The translations under genes and the position numbers were made by a program. 64,000 nt of DNA from Tridacna crocea. Its lineage: Eukaryota > Mollusca > Bivalvia > Cardiida > Cardiidae. Each line of letters opens with the position of its first letter. Within the stretch, counting starts at the first letter, position 1. The DNA lies in NCBI GenBank assembly GCA_943736015.1, contig OX031062.1, forward strand, positions 30,539,462-30,603,461, given 5' to 3'. The notes beneath the pieces were generated by a model. It had not been told where the DNA came from. It saw nothing but the letters and a program-made list of their open reading frames with translations, and did not search any database. This document shows, one piece after another, positions 8,721 through 21,041 of the stretch.

Positions 8721-10901
8721 CAGTTATATGTCCTTGTAATGTGCCTGTTAATCTGCCTCCTTCGTATGTAGATAAAGCCACATTTGGTCCTGCACCATCA
8801 TCCATGTCTGCAGCTACCAATAACGACAGGTCGACACTGTCACCTCCACAGTATGTCTGGCTGACTTCAACAACACGGTCGAGAGCATGTTGAGTGGACC
8901 AAACACGTGCACAATCCAAGTCAAGACTTACGTAAGCTGATGCAGTAAAAGAAAACCCCGATAGTGTGGTAGTCGTCGTCTTCCGCACATCATATACAGT
9001 GTATTGTTGTATGTCTTCCATAGTTATAAGGATAATAGTAATGCTGTTCTCTTGGGAAAATGACAGTGAAACATAGCACCACGTGTTCATTTTGATTGTG
9101 AGGGTGGTTTTATATGTATTGTGCCAATCAAATAATACCAATCCATCATTAACAGTAAGTTTGATATCACCATCATCAGTCTGTATTACGAGGATTGTAA
9201 ACACTTTTACGTGGATGAACGATACCCTGCTCCAGAAACCGAGGCTAAATTCTGTAAGGTTCCCGTGTATCAATCCGACAAAGCGCAGCTCTTGGTTGTA
9301 CAGATGAATGGAATAACCACCTGATGTCAGGTCTAAATGGGAATCAGCGTTATGTATCAGTGATCCTTCTTTATCGACGACAGCATACTTGTCTTTCAAA
9401 CATCTCCCAATGATGTTTCCTGTTAATCGATTATTTTCCACTCCGTTGAGAAAATGACACCCCAGTTCAGTAGACCATTCACCCTGCGTGCTACCTAACA
9501 AACCTTGTGATGTTTTACCATCATCAGAATCTATCCTTGACAGTAGAATAAGTCCGCCTGTCGAATTGTAGACAAGTATCGAGGAAGAATCAAATGTCAA
9601 ACGAACAAACCGTCCTTCAGTTATTTTCATTGTTACTTTGCCTATAGTCTTGCTGTTTTCATTTATCAGCGGCTTTCCATTTGAGTAAATAGCAAATTCG
9701 GTATTTGATATAAAACGAATACTGAGAACCGAATCTTCACTTTGGATGGCAAACTCTTTGATATATCTGCACATATGATTTCCCTCACAAGGCAGATATA
9801 ACACCTGTGATGATATTTTCTCCGTTCTGAAGTAGATATATGTACCAGGTGTAACAATACTGAAGGAGATTCCTCTGAGGATTACCATGTTAGATCCGAA
9901 TGCAATTCCAACTCTTAATTTTGTGGACTTCCCCTTGGATAAGGCGAAATGACAATCTTCACCAAACCAATTCTCTGTACAGATATTGCAGAGCTGATTT
10001 ACTTTCTGGATAACAATCTCAGTGGAGACAAAGCTTGTCCAGTATTCTTGTACTGTTGCGTTCAAGCCCAGTACTTGTGGAGGACACTTGCAGATACCCT
10101 TTTCACTATCACAAACACCTATAGAGTTGCAAGCCCCGTATGTACTTAGAGGACATATTGATGAGCAACTATTGCCCCAATGTGTATCAAAGCAAAAACA
10201 TTGTCCATTGAATACGTTTCCAAACACGCATGGAGTACAATCTTGTCCACTTGCTCCAATATAATCAGTTATATACGGAAATTGGTTGCAAAGTCCCCTT
10301 AATGGGCTGATACTTGTGTTTAAATTCGAAGCTCTTGCACTTGCGACTACAATATCGCTCGAACCAGCTACTATTGCATCTACCTGTTTTTCTTGATCTG
10401 AGGCAATTAATTCCCTTGTACATATCTCCTCATATGCACCCGCCATGTGTACCTGTGAACTATTTGTGATTTTCTGTGCATAATCGTTTATAAGGTCTAC
10501 ACATTTCTCACGTGCAGCTTTGGTAATATCATCAGAAACCTCTTGTTCTGTGGTAAATTTCCTTGCATTTAAATGTGCACTTGAGGACAGCCTTAAGTCA
10601 GACTTAACCCAGACCGGCGGATGCGTGATAGAATCCATAAGCATGTTTTTAGCGCCATTTCGGTCACCAGCTGCATATCCCGTGCCTTCGTTAAATGTCC
10701 AGAAATTAACTAGGCCACTTGTACTTGCAGTCACTACGATTCTAAAGTTATCTCTGATGATAGAAGGATTATGCGGTCTTGACCAGATACGTATTTCATC
10801 TATTTCTCCTAAATATATACCATAGGCTGATATATTTGCAAGGCCTGGCGATGCATGGCCAATCGTGAGAACTCCTTTCGTTGTAAACATCTGTCTATGA
10901 A
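8721..10901 (-). CDS. Exon 22: end of LamG-8 and module 9
   Basis: The acceptor is agccttttcag|TTCATAG and the donor ATAACTG|GTAAAT (2 nt in, 1 nt out). The first residues complete LamG-8 (SFMK-VHRQMFTTKGVLTIG), followed by EIDEIRIWSRP and FWTFNEGTGY. Then come a Cys linker (~10560-10260), EGF pair 9 (10260-9960, with an insertion QEYWTSFVSTEIVIQKVNQL inside), vWD-9 (9950-9440, signature reduced to QGLLGSTQGEW) and LamG-9 (9390-8721). The open frame continuing to 8566 is intron and overlaps a worn TTAA MITE. Confidence 0.92.
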
Positions 10902-10959
10902 CTGAAAAGGCTTGAACTTCTGTATGACCTATAATGCCATAAAGTTCTTTATTAGCTAT

Positions 10960-11342
10960 GTAAACTTTTTACGAGACGACAAAACTGTAGATATATTGAA
11001 GAATCATCTGCAGCCAAACAATGAAAACTTGCTCACGTAATGGAATATGTGAAAGAGAAGAAAGAAAAGCAGAAATATTCGGTTACAAATATTTCCTCCT
11101 TTTCAACATTGTTTTCAAAAGCTTCGTTATCCCTTTATCAAACGATAAAACTTCAGACTTGTCCAAATAGAAAACATTTGTAGACGACGAAATGAAAGTG
11201 ACTCAAAAATTGAAATTTGACTAAGAGGAGTAGAAAACATTGTTGGAAATGGAGGAAATGTTGGTTACCGACAGTTTCTCCTTTTCCTGTAATGTTTTCA
11301 GAAGGCCTCTTCCCCGGAGTCGATTATTTGGTAAAGGGTTAA
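10960..11342. mobile_element. Two adjacent TTAA MITEs (family P) in the exon 21/22 intron
   Basis: A very worn copy (10960-11130, core TTCGGTTACAAATATTTCCT) abuts a better copy (11127-11342) with left TTATCCCTTTATCAAACGAT, a core around GTTGGTTACCGACAG and right GGTAAAGGGTTAA. Together they fill most of this ~500-bp intron. Confidence 0.62.
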
Positions 11343-11402
11343 ACTGCCTTATGCCAGGTCACATCGGACATCTTTGATACATATTAGAAAAAAAAATCAT
11401 AC

Positions 11403-14400
11403 CTTTCATAAAAGAGTTATACAACTCCAGCACTTCACTGTCCCATCCATAGGCAATACTGATCTGGTTCCATTCGCCTGTCTTCAACAAAATGCCTGAT
11501 GACATTGTCTCGCCATTGCAGATTATCCGCAGTCCAGTCTTGGTGTATACCAGTAGTATGAAAAATTCTCCTGTAGTGTACGACAACAAAATTCCAGCTT
11601 GAGGTCCCGAAGGTTTCACATGAAATTCTATCGTAAAATCTCCATAGGGTAGAAGCACATTTTTTACAGAAATACCAGTCCCTGAGAACGAGAGACAGTT
11701 GGATTCGTGTGGTGACAAGTATGATCCTTCAATGATGCTAATAAAACTTTCATTCTGGTATCTGTGGCCATCAAAGAACAACTTAAGTGATGCTTCTGTC
11801 TGTGGTAGTAAGCATGTCGAGTTTACAGGGGATGACTGTGGACAAGGTGTTGTATGTAAACTACAGTTTGCTGTTCTAATGGCAAGCTCTGTGTCACAAG
11901 AAGCCAAGATACCGAGAAGGTTTCCAGACAACCATTGGGTCTCAGATATCAAAACTGTTAACATGAGCCTCTGATTGACTGACGAAAGTCGTATGTGTAA
12001 ACTTAATGATAGAACTGTTAGCAGAATCGTGCTTTGACTTTCAACTTTTAGCTCAACATTTCCAAGGACAAGTTTGTTATACAGATGTAAAGATGTTGTG
12101 CTCGACAGTATGACTACACCATTGTCTAAAAAAGCATCGTGACTTAAGTAGTACTGATCAGAGGCAAGATCAAGTATAACCCCGGTCAAACAAGGATGTG
12201 TATATTTCTCTTGCAAGCATGGCGAGAATCTTCCAACAAGGCTAAAATGATAGGACGAATGTGCTACTGCTGTAAGAAACTCATTAATATTTACGTCAAT
12301 CATAATTCCATCAAAGGTAAGTATTTGTCCGAGTAAGTTAATCTGCGCCACAATAGTTTCCCCGTTTGTGTTATTATTCCAGTTTAGCAAAGTGCAATTT
12401 TCCCCAAACCAGCCTGTTTCACAGTCACTGCAATCATCGCCTGTCCATCTACCACTGCAATGGCATGTCCCATTTACATTACAAGTTCCGTGGTTGTTAC
12501 ATGGGCTATTTGCCCTGCCTGGACAGACACTGTCGCATTCGTTGCCATAGAAACCATACCGACATTTACAGTCAGCATCACTGTAGGTTCCAAAAGTACA
12601 ATTATGAATTCTGTCTAAGATCCAACTTGGAAGATAATTCTCAAATGTAAGTAACACATTGAACAAGGATGATTTTCCATTCCCATGCATTTCACAATAT
12701 GTCACAAACTCATATATAATGTTAACCTCAAGCGAAGTCGTCTTTGCTTTAGATAGTTCAGAGAAACACAACTGCTTGAACCATTCGTATCTGAGCGAAG
12801 AAACATTTTTACAGAGACTCAAGTTCGATACGCTCTCAAAGAAATCTGTGCACAAAGATTCATTCCCCGGTCTGCTCATCCCGTTATTTACCTGGTCGTG
12901 TCGTATTTCCTTAAGAATCAGGTCCGATGGAACCCAGACAGGTGACTGCCAAGGAAATTCAGGTAGTGTGAATGTGTTTCCTGCAACCGAATCTGAAATA
13001 AGTGTTCCGGCTCCTTCTATAAAGCTGTAAAATGAAGAAAGCTGTGAAATGAATCCAGAAACTCTAATGTTCAATTTTTTAGCCTGATATATAACTGTAG
13101 TCGGAATCGGTTCCTTCCATAGGGCAAACTCTGATATAAGACCATCAAAAGTGAAATTGCTTAGTATCTGTTTAGTTTGTGAAACTGATGGTGTATATTC
13201 ACCAAATGTAATCACTCCGTCTTCTGCAAATATTTCTGGGCAAGTCGCATTAAAGGTTTTCTGGTTAATATGTCCATCCTCTTCGAAGTGGTACAACATC
13301 ACGTTGTTATGACTTCTATCAAATGTTAAGATAATCTGGTTCCACGAATTCAACGTTCCCCCGAAATTAGCTGTAAAAACCTCATAACCACACTTTATTT
13401 GAATTGGGTTAGTATTCTGAATATTAAAAGTAGAATTTCCACCGTAACTAACGATAATACCGCCATACATGTATGGTTTGAAATATACTGATATGCTGAA
13501 GTCCTTGTTTCTTGTTGAGTATTCATCTTCAAAAACGATAGGTATTGTTGTAGTAGCTGCTCCTTTAAATGACAGTGCATAGCCATCGACACTCAAGTGT
13601 GTTGTTGATACATTCAGTACGTTCATAATTGGACTGTTCGGAACCGAGAAGTTCCTCGAGAAAATTTCTAGAATCATGTCCCCTGATAACCCTGAATAGT
13701 CCATTGCATTTATATCACAGGACCCTAGTATACCCAAAGCCCCAGAGCATTTCTTTGAATGGACGTTTTTGATAATACAGCTTAAAAATTGCCCGTTTCG
13801 AACTATAAGAATATTTACTGTTATACCATCAAGTATGTTTATCGAGATTTCAGAGGATGACAATAAGGTTATGGACATCTTATGGTCTATAGAGCTGGTG
13901 ATATTCCCTGGATGAAATATTTCTTCGTCTAGAAATATGTCAATTTCATTTTTCTGAATGGATGGTAATAAAATGATGTTTCTGTCTTTGTTTGATACAA
14001 AGATGGCAAACACACACATTCCAGCTGTGCAAGGGGCTTGATAAACATGGATATCGATATTACCAGCACTGAACAGCCTGAACACACCTGTCATAGTAGG
14101 AAATGAAATCTGTTGGCCATTGAACAAATGATAATATCCCACACTCAAAACAGCTGCAGAAAATGGCTCATTGGATATTGAAGTTGATGGCTGTATGATG
14201 CTACAGTCACTACCAGTCAAAGATCCATCTGCTGTTGTTGTGCACTTGGAACATTCAGAGTTCCCATTCCAGTTCCACAAACAAGTACAAGCGCCACTGG
14301 TCCCACAGTCACCATGGCTATTACACGGATTATCAGAGCCGCCTGGACATGTTTCATTGCAGTGCTGATTGAAGTAACCATGGTAACATATACATGTACC

Positions 14401-16582
14401 TGTCTCTTCTGACAGGAAACCAAATTTGCATGGGTTATTACAATTGGCTAAATTTCTGGTTTCTATATCAAGACTTAAACAGAACGCATCTACTGCATCA
14501 TATTTTAAGTTACCTGATTTGTAACATATCTTAAGAAGATCTATTATGGCATTAACAGCCAAGTAGTTTGACGATGTGACAGCCTTTAAGTGTAAACAGT
14601 GGTCATAGAAATATTGCTTTGTTGCATTGTCAGTTGTATTACAACTCGACTCAATTACATCTGAATTAAAAATTATGCTACACCAATCTTTTGCAAGGCT
14701 TTCTAACGTTTCGTTTCTAAAGTGGAACTGTACTGTACTTTCTACGATAGCTGAACTGTACTGCACATCTGAGGATTGCCATATTGGTGATATCCACGGA
14801 TATTCTGGAAGCACCAATTTCTCGTTCTTGTTGTGGGTAACAGTTTCTGGACCATCCCCTTCGTTAAAATGGTATGCAAGTATCTGAGCACTTCTCGTTA
14901 TCTTGGGATTCATCTTGTACAATTCTAGAACTTGATTTGCTTCCAGTGCTTTATTCCAAACAATAAAGTCATCTATATTTGATTTCAGACCATTAAAGTG
15001 TTGATACCGTTTCACATCAGACGAAGGAAATGTTTGCCCGATTGACAAAGTTCCAGAGCCAGAGAAAAGGTTGAGAGGGAGGTCTATGCTGTATTTGGAT
15101 GCTACATTATCGTCAGAAATTACATACAGTGAAGTTGAACCTGTGGCAAAAACGTAGGACATAACGACCTTAGTCCAGGTGTTTGACGTCAATGACAAGT
15201 TCGTAAGCTGCCTTACTTCATCGTTGGGCAAGTATACATTTATTGAAAGCAAATTAAACTCGCAAAGCAGGGTGAAGGTCGATCCTGCAGCAAAGGAAAA
15301 CAGTGTTTCTTTTTCTGTATCAATGTGATGCTTCACCATAAGTTCGAATGTAATGCCGAGCAAATTGCCATCTCTCAACGTTACTGTTTGTGCAATACTT
15401 GAACCATTGAAAAAAAGATTGAAGCCAGCTAGTGACTGTGCTTTCTCATTCAAACTGGGATATAAAATGAAGCTATCACACTCGTCTATGTAACCATCTG
15501 TTGTTGACAATTCATAGCTAAAATTTCCAATAGGTATAGTATACGCACTGAAAGATGTAAGTTTCTGCAATACAGGAATTGTCCTATTACAAATCCCGAA
15601 TAGCGGTGTTCGATGAATATCTGGAAGACCCATGTTGTTGTAACTAGTTGAGAGGTTATAACCTAAAAGTCCTGCAGTAAATGGTTTAAGGATATTTGGG
15701 ATGGTAAGCTCAGCGTGAAGGTACTGTGACTCAACAGAAATTTCTATTGAAAAGTGGCTGGTTACATCCAGAACAATGCGACGATAGCTGTCTCTGTACA
15801 CGCTGAATCCTTCGAAGTAAACTGCATGGTCTAATGGGCTCTGTACATCGTTTATAAACACTATTGGCTTCGAATCTTTCTCTTTTCTTGACTTCACTGT
15901 GACAACAGCAGCTCCCTTATCACCATCTTGTATTCTTACGGCTATGAATGATAGACAAGAATAATTTTCGTGACAAATAATGAACTTTCCCTCGACAACG
16001 ATGTTGTCAGCAACACTCAGTAAGAGTAGCTCGCCATGAGTTTTCACAGAATGGATCACTTCGTCAAGAGTATAGGAAATTCCGAGCCGTCCAATGAATG
16101 CAAGGGAGTCATTTCCGTGTTGGATATTAGTTTTTACTGCTGTACAATTATCATTTAGCCATCCATCTGAACATCGACTGCAATCTATGCTTCCTTGCCA
16201 ATTCACGGGACAATTACAGCTACCAACACTATTACAAGTTCCAAAGCCATTACATGGATTTCCTGCCCCACCTGGACAGACATTTGTACAGTTTATTCCC
16301 CAGTATCCATCCTCACAAATACATTCCGATACTGATGATGAACGTTGCCCAAAAGGACAGTCAGGGGAACACAATTCAGCCATGAATGGATAAAGGTTGA
16401 ATTCGTTTTCAAACTCTGCACAAGTTCCTTTAGCAGGCCAAATAGTGAGATTCTGGGCAATCCGGCAATCGTCTGCAAATGATATGATGGTATTTGCGAT
16501 ATCTTCACCATTTCTCTTTGCATCTGTACACTCAAACATTGCTAGGCTCAGCTTTGTTGCCATGGCTTCTACTGAACAGATT
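11403..16582 (-). CDS. Exon 21: 5,180-nt exon encoding modules 6 and 7 and most of 8
   Basis: The acceptor is atttcgttgcag|AATCTG; a competing AG lies 11 nt further in, but only this one fits the 2-nt remainder of exon 20 (SSLA-K-ICSVEA). The donor is ATGAAAG|GTATGA (1 nt left). Approximate layout: linker and EGF pair 6 (16500-16140), vWD-6 (16110-15640), LamG-6 (15440-14780), linker, EGF pair 7 (14430-14200), vWD-7 with LGILGSCDINAMD (14170-13690), LamG-7 (13590-12960), linker, EGF pair 8 (12600-12390), vWD-8 (12340-11820) and the first half of LamG-8 (11740-11403). CPGGAGNPCNGFGTC, CPGGSDNPCNSHGDC and CPGRANSPCNNHGTC mark the three EGF pairs. Confidence 0.93.
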
Positions 16583-17103
16583 CTGCAACGAAATACATAG
16601 TTATCACTGAAACAATAATAACTGAGGTAATAACTGTGGCAGGCTGCCTGACTACCCCCATTGGCTTTCTGTCACTTGATCAAGTAAAATATTACAAAGG
16701 TTCATAACTCATGTAATTGTCAACCATAGACAATGAAAATAGAAAATTCGAGAGGTAGAAAGGTCCCATTATGATTTAAAGAAAAATTATTGAAATGTGA
16801 AGGAGGATTGGAGGACACGAAGAAAGAAGAAAGATGTTTTGCAATTACGTTCTCATCAAAATAGACATACGATAGTGAAGAACTTTTCATCCCACTCATA
16901 AGTAGTCTTTAGATTTGAACTCAGCTATGTGTAGACACCAAAACGAACGGACACAAATATTTTCATCTGCGATATTTTTTATTTTAATTTCAATTATATT
17001 TCTGTCATCGAAAATGGCGCTATAAAATTATTGCCTGCTTTTTAAATACATTACATCATCACTCTCACGGTGAATTTACATAGCTCAAGAGGTTTTACAC
17101 CAA
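16583..17103. other. Intron sequence, nothing recognised
   Basis: AT-rich sequence just upstream of the giant exon 21. I see no exon, tRNA or clear repeat in it. Confidence 0.5.
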
Positions 17104-17299
17104 GGCCCGTATTCACCAACCATTCTTGAGAATATTCTTAGTCTTATTTTCCAAGAATTTCTAAATTTGTAAGTAACACAACTTCTGATTGGCTAAACCG
17201 AATGGTTTGGCCAATCAGAAGTTGTGTTACTTACAAATGTAGAAAATTCTGGAGAATACGATAAAGAACTTTCTTAAGAATGCTTGGTGAATACGGGCC
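17104..17299. mobile_element. Long-hairpin MITE (family H), intact copy (196 bp)
   Basis: The whole element is one inverted repeat: left GGCCCGTATTCACCAACCAT, right the complement of GGCCCGTATTCACCAAGCAT. The centre holds TTACTTACAAAT/ATTTGTAAGTAA arms around TTCTGATTGGC. A worn copy lies at 26591 and another at 40105. Confidence 0.75.
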
Positions 17300-18400
17300 C
17301 TGATCTTGACCCAAAATTGTTTCGGGGTAGCGATTTGATATCTTCAAAGAAAACATATCACGAGGATGTGACTGTTTACTCCCAGATGGGTAAAAACAGC
17401 GTTTGCTTAAAAAAAAATAAACAGCTGGGTCTTGACTGCACAATCTTCAAAAACAGAGACGGCCACTCCATCACTGCGCTTTCGAGGCAACTAATATTTG
17501 AATGTGTTGAAAATGTACGTATCCCTAGTTTTGTTATAACAGCTTCACTGTTACTTACGGTTTAGAAACAAAACAAAAATCAGTGCAAATAATTGAAAAA
17601 AAATAATTAGAACTTCTTTTTGTTTTCTATACGTGTATCCATTCATGTTTAATTTCAAAGTAATTCTCGTAAAAGAATGAATGTCAAGCGTCTTTGTAAA
17701 AAAAGACTTGCGAAATGCAATCTAGACTAAAGCTTCCCCCTTCCTTTCAAGAATAGGAAGTCCCTTTATATTTTTTTCAGAATTCATGTTTTATGGAGTC
17801 ATTTTAATTTTTGACGGATGAGCAACTCGTATTAGGACTCAAGTTGACCTGCCTCTCTTTCTCTATGTACAAGATGTCAAAAAACTATGTTTACAATCAG
17901 TGCATACAAGGCCATCCTAGATATCCAAGGACGCAATATTTTTACGATTTTAACCAATGTAGACAATTACATAGTGATACACAAACCATTTATATGAAAC
18001 TATAGAAATTGTAGGTCAGAGACACACCGTAGGCAGTTTCTAATTGTAAGTCTCCGTTATACATATAATCATAAGGACAGGGCCATGACAGGGCCATGTT
18101 GTCCCTCCAAAAGGACCAAATTCAAAGTCTGCTGAAGAGCTGCTACTTGATAAAACTTTCAGTTTTGAAGTACTAGTTCCATAGGTTTTGGTTTCAGACA
18201 CAGCGATTTTGGCCTTGTTTTATGCAACACATATATAAGATATAAGACCCATTGTTTACCACTAGGACACAATTTGGACATCTTTGATAAAATACTGTAA
18301 GATGATGCCACATATCAAACAAAGACTAACAAGGCCTTTTAGTTTGTCATCAGTCTTCCATATGCAATACCATATAAAATACTTTACTTTGTATATGGCT
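17300..18400. other. Intron sequence, no gene seen
   Basis: Short open frames on both strands have no splice context or recognisable protein pattern. The sequence is AT-rich and apparently unique in this window. Confidence 0.45.
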
Positions 18401-18653
18401 TGCAACACATGAAAAGGGGCATTCGGACATTTGCGTAAAGTGTCGTCTCGGATCAGCCTGCGCAGTCCGCGCAGGCTAATCCGAGACAACACTTTCCGTT
18501 TTGATGCAATTTTCTGTTTTGCACATGTCTACTGAAGGACAAAATCTAATGTAGTCGTAAAGTGCCGTCTCGGATTAGCCTGCGCGGACTGCGCAGGCTG
18601 ATCCGAGACGACACTTTATGCAGATGTCCGAATGCCCCTTTTCGTGTGTTGCA
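18401..18653. mobile_element. GC-hairpin MITE (family G), good copy
   Basis: TGCAACACATGAAAAGGGGC at the left is mirrored by GCCCCTTTTCGTGTGTTGCA at the right. Each half carries GTGTCGTCTCGGAT and a perfect palindrome GCCTGCGCAGTCCGCGCAGG. GC content is far above the surroundings. The mirrored 'protein' frames here are hairpin translations. Confidence 0.75.
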
Positions 18654-19392
18654 CTCCATATGGGCTATCTACCATAAATTTTGCCAGCCAGTTGTTTTCT
18701 TACCCGCAAACATAGATTTTGCCCGCCAGTTGTTTTGTTACCCGCATAATATTATATTAAAATTCAGTAACAAAATTATGAGGAGTATTTGTAAGGAAAT
18801 CCTTGAATTTTGACGCGACGCTTATGAAGTGGCAGTGATGGAGTTCAGATACTATGAAAAGTTTTTTTCGGTTTGCAAAGTTTTCGGAAGACAGGCCAAC
18901 TAATCCAAATCGATTCCGAGACACAGTGACTCTTTGCCATTCACAATTGTCTTTCCGCTCACAATCATGTTTCGATTAAGTTTAGGCTGGTCCTCCGTGG
19001 GGTGTGATCTTTGCCATCTGTTCTCAGACTATCTATAACAATTAAAGTTTTACCTTCTCCCTATTCCACCTAAGAGTACATTGTAAAGGATGGTTAATTC
19101 CGCTGATTATTTTACAACGACAGGAGAAATCTTTACTATTGAACTGGTCCAGAAACGAAATGAGAATTTCTAGCCAATTGTAAAAACCTAAGTATTGTTA
19201 TATATCAAACCCATCATAAAAGCCTAAGTATTGCTATATAACACATCCTTTAGTTTAATAATTAATTCCAGGTTGGAAACGCTAGGTCCAAGACTAGACT
19301 GCACATTCTGTGTATGCCTGATCTTGATCTACACTTTCCAACATGCACGGTGAGTCGCTCTAAGCGCGAAGGATTTACATGTAATTTCTTAC

Positions 19393-19684
19393 TTAGCAAG
19401 TGACGAAGACATGTCCTTAAATATACTTGTGCACAGTGGGTCATCTGCGGAATACAAAGTATCCCTCTTTCTCCTCATTGGGTAACTCAGCTCGGGGCCA
19501 AATTTTGCAAGATATTTTGTTGAACGTTTGCGTCTGGCAGGCAAGGTTGATGTTGTGTCATACTGGGGGCTATCTGACGTTCTCTGATAACACGATCTTA
19601 GCGGTTCATTATCTATCTGTAGTGCAGAGTATGGATTTTCCAAGTCTGATGGGCTCTCATGGTTATGATTCAGCATTCCATTGT
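19393..19684 (-). CDS. Exon 20: linker of module 5 with two furin-type RRKR sites
   Basis: The acceptor is tgctctatttcag|ACAATGG and the donor TTGCTAA|GTAAGA (2 nt in, 2 nt out). The exon encodes NGMLNHNHESPSDLENPY, then TLPARRKRSTKY and SYPMRRKRDTLY, and ends in the Cys-rich linker (DDPLCTSIFKDM). Both RRKR motifs fit the furin consensus R-X-K/R-R and lie 16 residues apart in a polar, probably exposed segment. None of the other eight linkers shows such a site. Cleavage would split the ectodomain between modules 5 and 6. Confidence 0.84.
19464..19475 (-). other. Furin-type cleavage motif RRKR (downstream site)
   Basis: This is a second Arg-Arg-Lys-Arg, followed by Asp-Thr, 16 residues after the first. 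Two sites so close suggest removal of a short peptide between them, which is an inference. Confidence 0.6.
19524..19535 (-). other. Furin-type cleavage motif RRKR (upstream site)
   Basis: The codons read Arg-Arg-Lys-Arg, followed by Ser-Thr. The motif meets the R-X-K/R-R consensus for proprotein convertases. It is seen in the sequence; use in the cell is an inference. Confidence 0.6.
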
Positions 19685-19760
19685 CTGAAATAGAGCAGAT
19701 TATTTTCTACAACCTGTAGTAGCCACAAAACCAACACAATGGGACTTGAAAAGTCTTGAT

Positions 19761-19990
19761 TTAACTCTTTACCACACGACAAAATTTTAGACTGGTTCAA
19801 ATTGAAAGCATTTGCAGACGACAAAATAAAGGTGACTGAAAAATTGAATTTTGATCTGGGAAGGGTAGAAAACACTGTGGGAAAAGGAGAAAATGCTGGT
19901 TACCAGCATTTTCTCCTTTTCCTACAGTGTTTTCAAAAGGCTTCCTTCTCAAGGGCGTCAAAAGTAGGGATTGTGTGGTAATGGGTTTAA
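19761..19990. mobile_element. TTAA MITE (family P), near-intact copy
   Basis: Left TTAACTCTTTACCACACGAC, complete core, right GGTAATGGGTTTAA. It sits 77 nt upstream of the exon-20 acceptor. Confidence 0.8.
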
Positions 19991-20168
19991 TTAAAAAATT
20001 CTCTCATTTTGTCTCCCTCTTATTTTGGCTTCAGTTGCTCAGTGTGAATAAAAAAAGAAAATGATAATAAGCAGGAAAAAACGTTGTTGAATCGAAAAGT
20101 CTTAGATCGATACCCGTGGATGCGCTGGTGACTTTAGCATGTATTTGGATAAGGCACTGTAGTGCCCA

Positions 20169-20339
20169 TGCATTGCAGAGAAATGACCCTCCTCTACAAA
20201 ATGACCCGGGTCATTATTCTACGTAGAGAAATTACCCCAGAAGTCATTTCACTATGTAGACGAATGACCCGGGTCATTCCTCTATGTAGAGAAATGACCC
20301 ATGGGTCATTTTGTAGGAAAGGGTAATTTCTTTGCATTA
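20169..20339. mobile_element. Palindrome-word element (AATGACCCGGGTCATT, CTATGTAG)
   Basis: Ends TGCATTGCAGAGAAATGACC and complement of AATGCAAAGAAATTACCC are inverted. Inside, the 16-bp palindrome AATGACCCGGGTCATT occurs twice and a CATG version once, separated by the palindrome CTA(C/T)GTAG. Each word reads the same on both strands. Confidence 0.6.
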
Positions 20340-20701
20340 CACCCAGTCTAGTATCGGGTGAAATCCAGGATGAGCTATTGTCGAGATCTAAATGAAATTT
20401 CGTAGAAAACGATCTAAAGGAAAATCCAAGTAAACAAAGTGTTTCTCACAAAAAAACGGTGTGGTTCCTCCAACTTCACTTTAATTTATGTAAAGATGTA
20501 TTTACCACAGACGGCCTTTGAACACATAGTCAAGGAAAATGTTGCTGTTGCACATATGCTAATGGTCTCGTTAATGTCATTACTGAATTAACGAGTGCAT
20601 AGACATGTCCTGGCTCAGGATAATTCGACTACATGTATATACAGTTCATAATTTACTTCAAAAATAGTTTCTTAGATGCTAAAATAATACATAGCACATA
20701 C

Positions 20702-20823
20702 TCAGAACTGCGTCTTCGTCGAAATCATAATAACACAGTTTAATATCGTATCTGTTGAGAAGTCTCTCAACCTCAGCCATTGGTTTTGTGAACATATCAA
20801 GGGCCATGTCAACATCAAGTGCT
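20702..20823 (-). CDS. Exon 19: C-terminal strand of LamG-5
   Basis: The acceptor is cttcgatttcag|AGCACTTG and the donor TTCTGA|GTATGT (start 1 nt, end 1 nt). It encodes ALDVDMALDMFTKPMAEVER and then IKLCYYDFDEDAVL. In the other modules LamG ends with W..A...V......L..Y.FNEG.G, so YYDFDEDAVL is the equivalent closing strand. Joining restores FASE-ALDVD upstream and AVLN-NGMLNH downstream. Confidence 0.8.
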
Positions 20824-21041
20824 CTGAAATCGAAGATAAATATTCGCATGAACAGACTGACAAAAATACTGCACACTATGCAAAGGTGGTTCAGTGCATC
20901 TTCGGAAGATGTTGCATTGTATGAAGTCATCTCCTATAAAGCCTTGCTAATTCATGCGGTAGAATTGTCCTTTGACAAGCATAAAATGTACAATTTTAGC
21001 AAAATGTGTCCATCAAGGTCAACCTGCATGAAGTATGCAGG

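Noticed and set aside
16561..16574. Alternative acceptor TGTTCAG| 11 nt inside exon 21
   Set aside because: It would break the phase with exon 20 (which leaves 2 nt); the upstream TTGCAG| keeps it and preserves a linker Cys.
18262..18813. Mirrored frames with ISLRGLRRLIRDDTL
   Set aside because: They are the two strands of the GC-rich hairpin element, not genes.
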